In this document: one piece after another, positions 6,271 to 6,718 of the stretch
How the letters are laid out: each line of letters starts with the position of its first letter
Numbering within the stretch: the first letter of the stretch is position 1
Assembly (NCBI GenBank): GCA_031267455.1
Contig: JAIRZC010000100.1
Location: 1 to 6,718 of the forward strand
Direction of reading: 5' to 3'
DNA length: 6,718 nucleotides
Source of the DNA: Accumulibacter sp.
Lineage (GTDB): Bacteria; Pseudomonadota; Gammaproteobacteria; Burkholderiales; Rhodocyclaceae
Notes under the pieces: generated by a model
Database searches by the model: none
The model's input: only the letters and a program-made list of their open reading frames with translations
What the model was told of the DNA's origin: nothing
Made by a program: the position numbers and the translations under genes

Positions 6271-6524
6271 ACGCCCGAGAATCTACTCACTGATGCCAGG
6301 GTGAGGCCGACCAAACCGACTGATCGAGACTGAAAACTTTCAGACATCGGGGGCCTGTTCCTGCTGATCAAGCCCCCCGGCGGCAAACTTTGGCGGTGGA
6401 AGTACCGCCTGCAAGGCAAGGAGAAGCTCTTTGCCATTGGCGGCTTCCTTTCAGAAGCACGTGCGACCCGCGAAAAAGCGCGTGCCCTGGTTAAGCAAGG
6501 TATCATCCATCCTAATAAAGCGCG
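6271..6524 (+). pseudogene. N-terminal remnant of a P4-type tyrosine integrase (DUF4102 arm-binding domain)
   Basis: Reading from ACG 6271, the translation is TPENLLTDARVRPTKPTDRD, a TGA at 6331, then KLSDIGGLFLLIKPPGGK, LWRWKYRLQGKEKLFAIG and GGFLSEARATREKARALV, ending KQGIIHPNKAR. This follows the N-terminal arm-DNA-binding domain of P4-type phage and island integrases (LTD..VR..KPTD..YKLSD.GGLYLLV, then K.WR..Y...GKEK...IG). The lesions are the ACG start, the TGA exactly where family members carry Tyr or Trp, a probable four-residue loss between GGF and LSEAR, and loss of everything after about residue 85, including the catalytic domain with its Arg/His/Tyr residues. Homology ends near 6524, where base composition turns AT-rich. 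It is the relic of an island or prophage once entering downstream of ychF. Family is confident; exact ends are approximate. Confidence 0.8.
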
Positions 6525-6554
6525 ATTTAATTTTAGATTTATACAAACTTGTTT
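6525..6554. other. AT-rich junction between integrase remnant and minus-strand gene
   Basis: The composition changes sharply from the GC-rich integrase remnant to an AT-rich stretch (ATTTAATTTTAGATTTATAC). It separates the point where integrase homology stops from the stop codon of a minus-strand gene. It could be the terminal segment of an inserted element. I could not define an inverted repeat because the other end is outside the window. Confidence 0.4.
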
Positions 6555-6718
6555 TCAGACAGAGAATTTCCGGGGTTTTTTACCTTTTTTTAGCCGTTTG
6601 AAGGCTTGTTGAATCCCGATTAAAAGCATTTCAAAGGGCAGAAGCGGCCGTTTCAGCGGCTCTTGGCTCCGTCGAATCAGCAAGGCTTGGCGCACCTCTT
6701 TGGGCGGGTGTCCGATAT
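6555..6718 (-). CDS. C-terminal 53 residues of an unidentified protein, possibly a transposase (5' end beyond the right edge)
   Basis: A minus-strand frame is open from the right edge to a TGA at 6557-6555 and encodes 53 residues. It contains VRQALLIRRSQEPLKRPLLP and FEMLLIGIQQAFKRLKKGKK, ending in PRKFSV. The segment is basic and helical in character, with regular hydrophobic spacing and a Lys-rich tail, and looks like real coding sequence. I do not recognise the family with certainty. A stop codon lying about 30 bases from an abrupt junction with a truncated integrase would fit a transposase at the end of an insertion sequence, but this is inference from position. Confidence 0.45.
   Translation of the reverse strand, partial: IGHPPKEVRQALLIRRSQEPLKRPLLPFEMLLIGIQQAFKRLKKGKKPRKFSV

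Noticed and set aside
6142..6333. A 63-codon plus-strand open frame starting at ATG 6142
   Set aside because: Only its last 20 codons are meaningful, as the integrase N-terminus. The upstream part crosses the G-rich repeats and has no protein character.
6331..6333. TGA recoding (Trp or selenocysteine) in the integrase
   Set aside because: prs, rplY, pth and ychF all end at TGA, and TGG is used for Trp nearby. The integrase also lacks a start codon and its catalytic domain, so decay is the simpler reading.

Overview
The window reads as a chromosomal segment of a moderately GC-rich proteobacterium, most likely a betaproteobacterium. This rests on the gene order tRNA-Gln, prs, rplY, pth, ychF on one strand, which I know as a conserved housekeeping block in that class, and on the protein sequences themselves. 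It is a judgement from memory, not a search.

Left part (1-2300). The window opens inside a forward gene for the C-terminal part of a D-glutamate cyclase-like (DUF4392) protein. Convergent with it, on the minus strand, is a 468-residue exported protein. It has an N-terminal surface-adhesin-E-like domain, a Lys/Ser/Pro linker and an alpha-carbonic anhydrase domain. Two of the three zinc-ligand histidines of that domain are replaced (Asn330 and Gln349), yet the reading frame and the rest of the fold signature are intact. About 300 bases follow in which I see no gene.

Centre (2268-6085). A good sigma-70 promoter drives tRNA-Gln(UUG). Directly after the encoded CCA lies a 37-base sequence that recurs 72 bases later, just before prs (PRPP synthetase). 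Then come rplY (ribosomal protein L25/Ctc), pth (peptidyl-tRNA hydrolase) and ychF (ribosome-associated ATPase). Together these supply PRPP for nucleotide, His and Trp synthesis, a 5S rRNA-binding ribosomal protein, recycling of stalled peptidyl-tRNA, and a translation-linked ATPase. rplY and pth are separated by two terminator-like hairpins. pth starts only 17 bases after the second one and has no visible Shine-Dalgarno sequence, so attenuation or an unusual initiation mode is possible.

Right part (6086-6718). This is accessory, decayed DNA: G-rich repeats resembling integrase arm sites, then the N-terminal remnant of a P4-type tyrosine integrase. The remnant has a lost start codon (ACG behind a perfect Shine-Dalgarno), an in-frame TGA, and an abrupt end near 6524. 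An AT-rich junction leads into the C-terminal end of an unidentified minus-strand gene that runs off the right edge, possibly a transposase whose element interrupted the integrase.

The most interesting items are the apparently non-catalytic two-domain carbonic anhydrase homologue, the rplY-pth control region, and the layered integrase ruin. I see no CRISPR array, rRNA, toxin-antitoxin pair or recognisable defence system.
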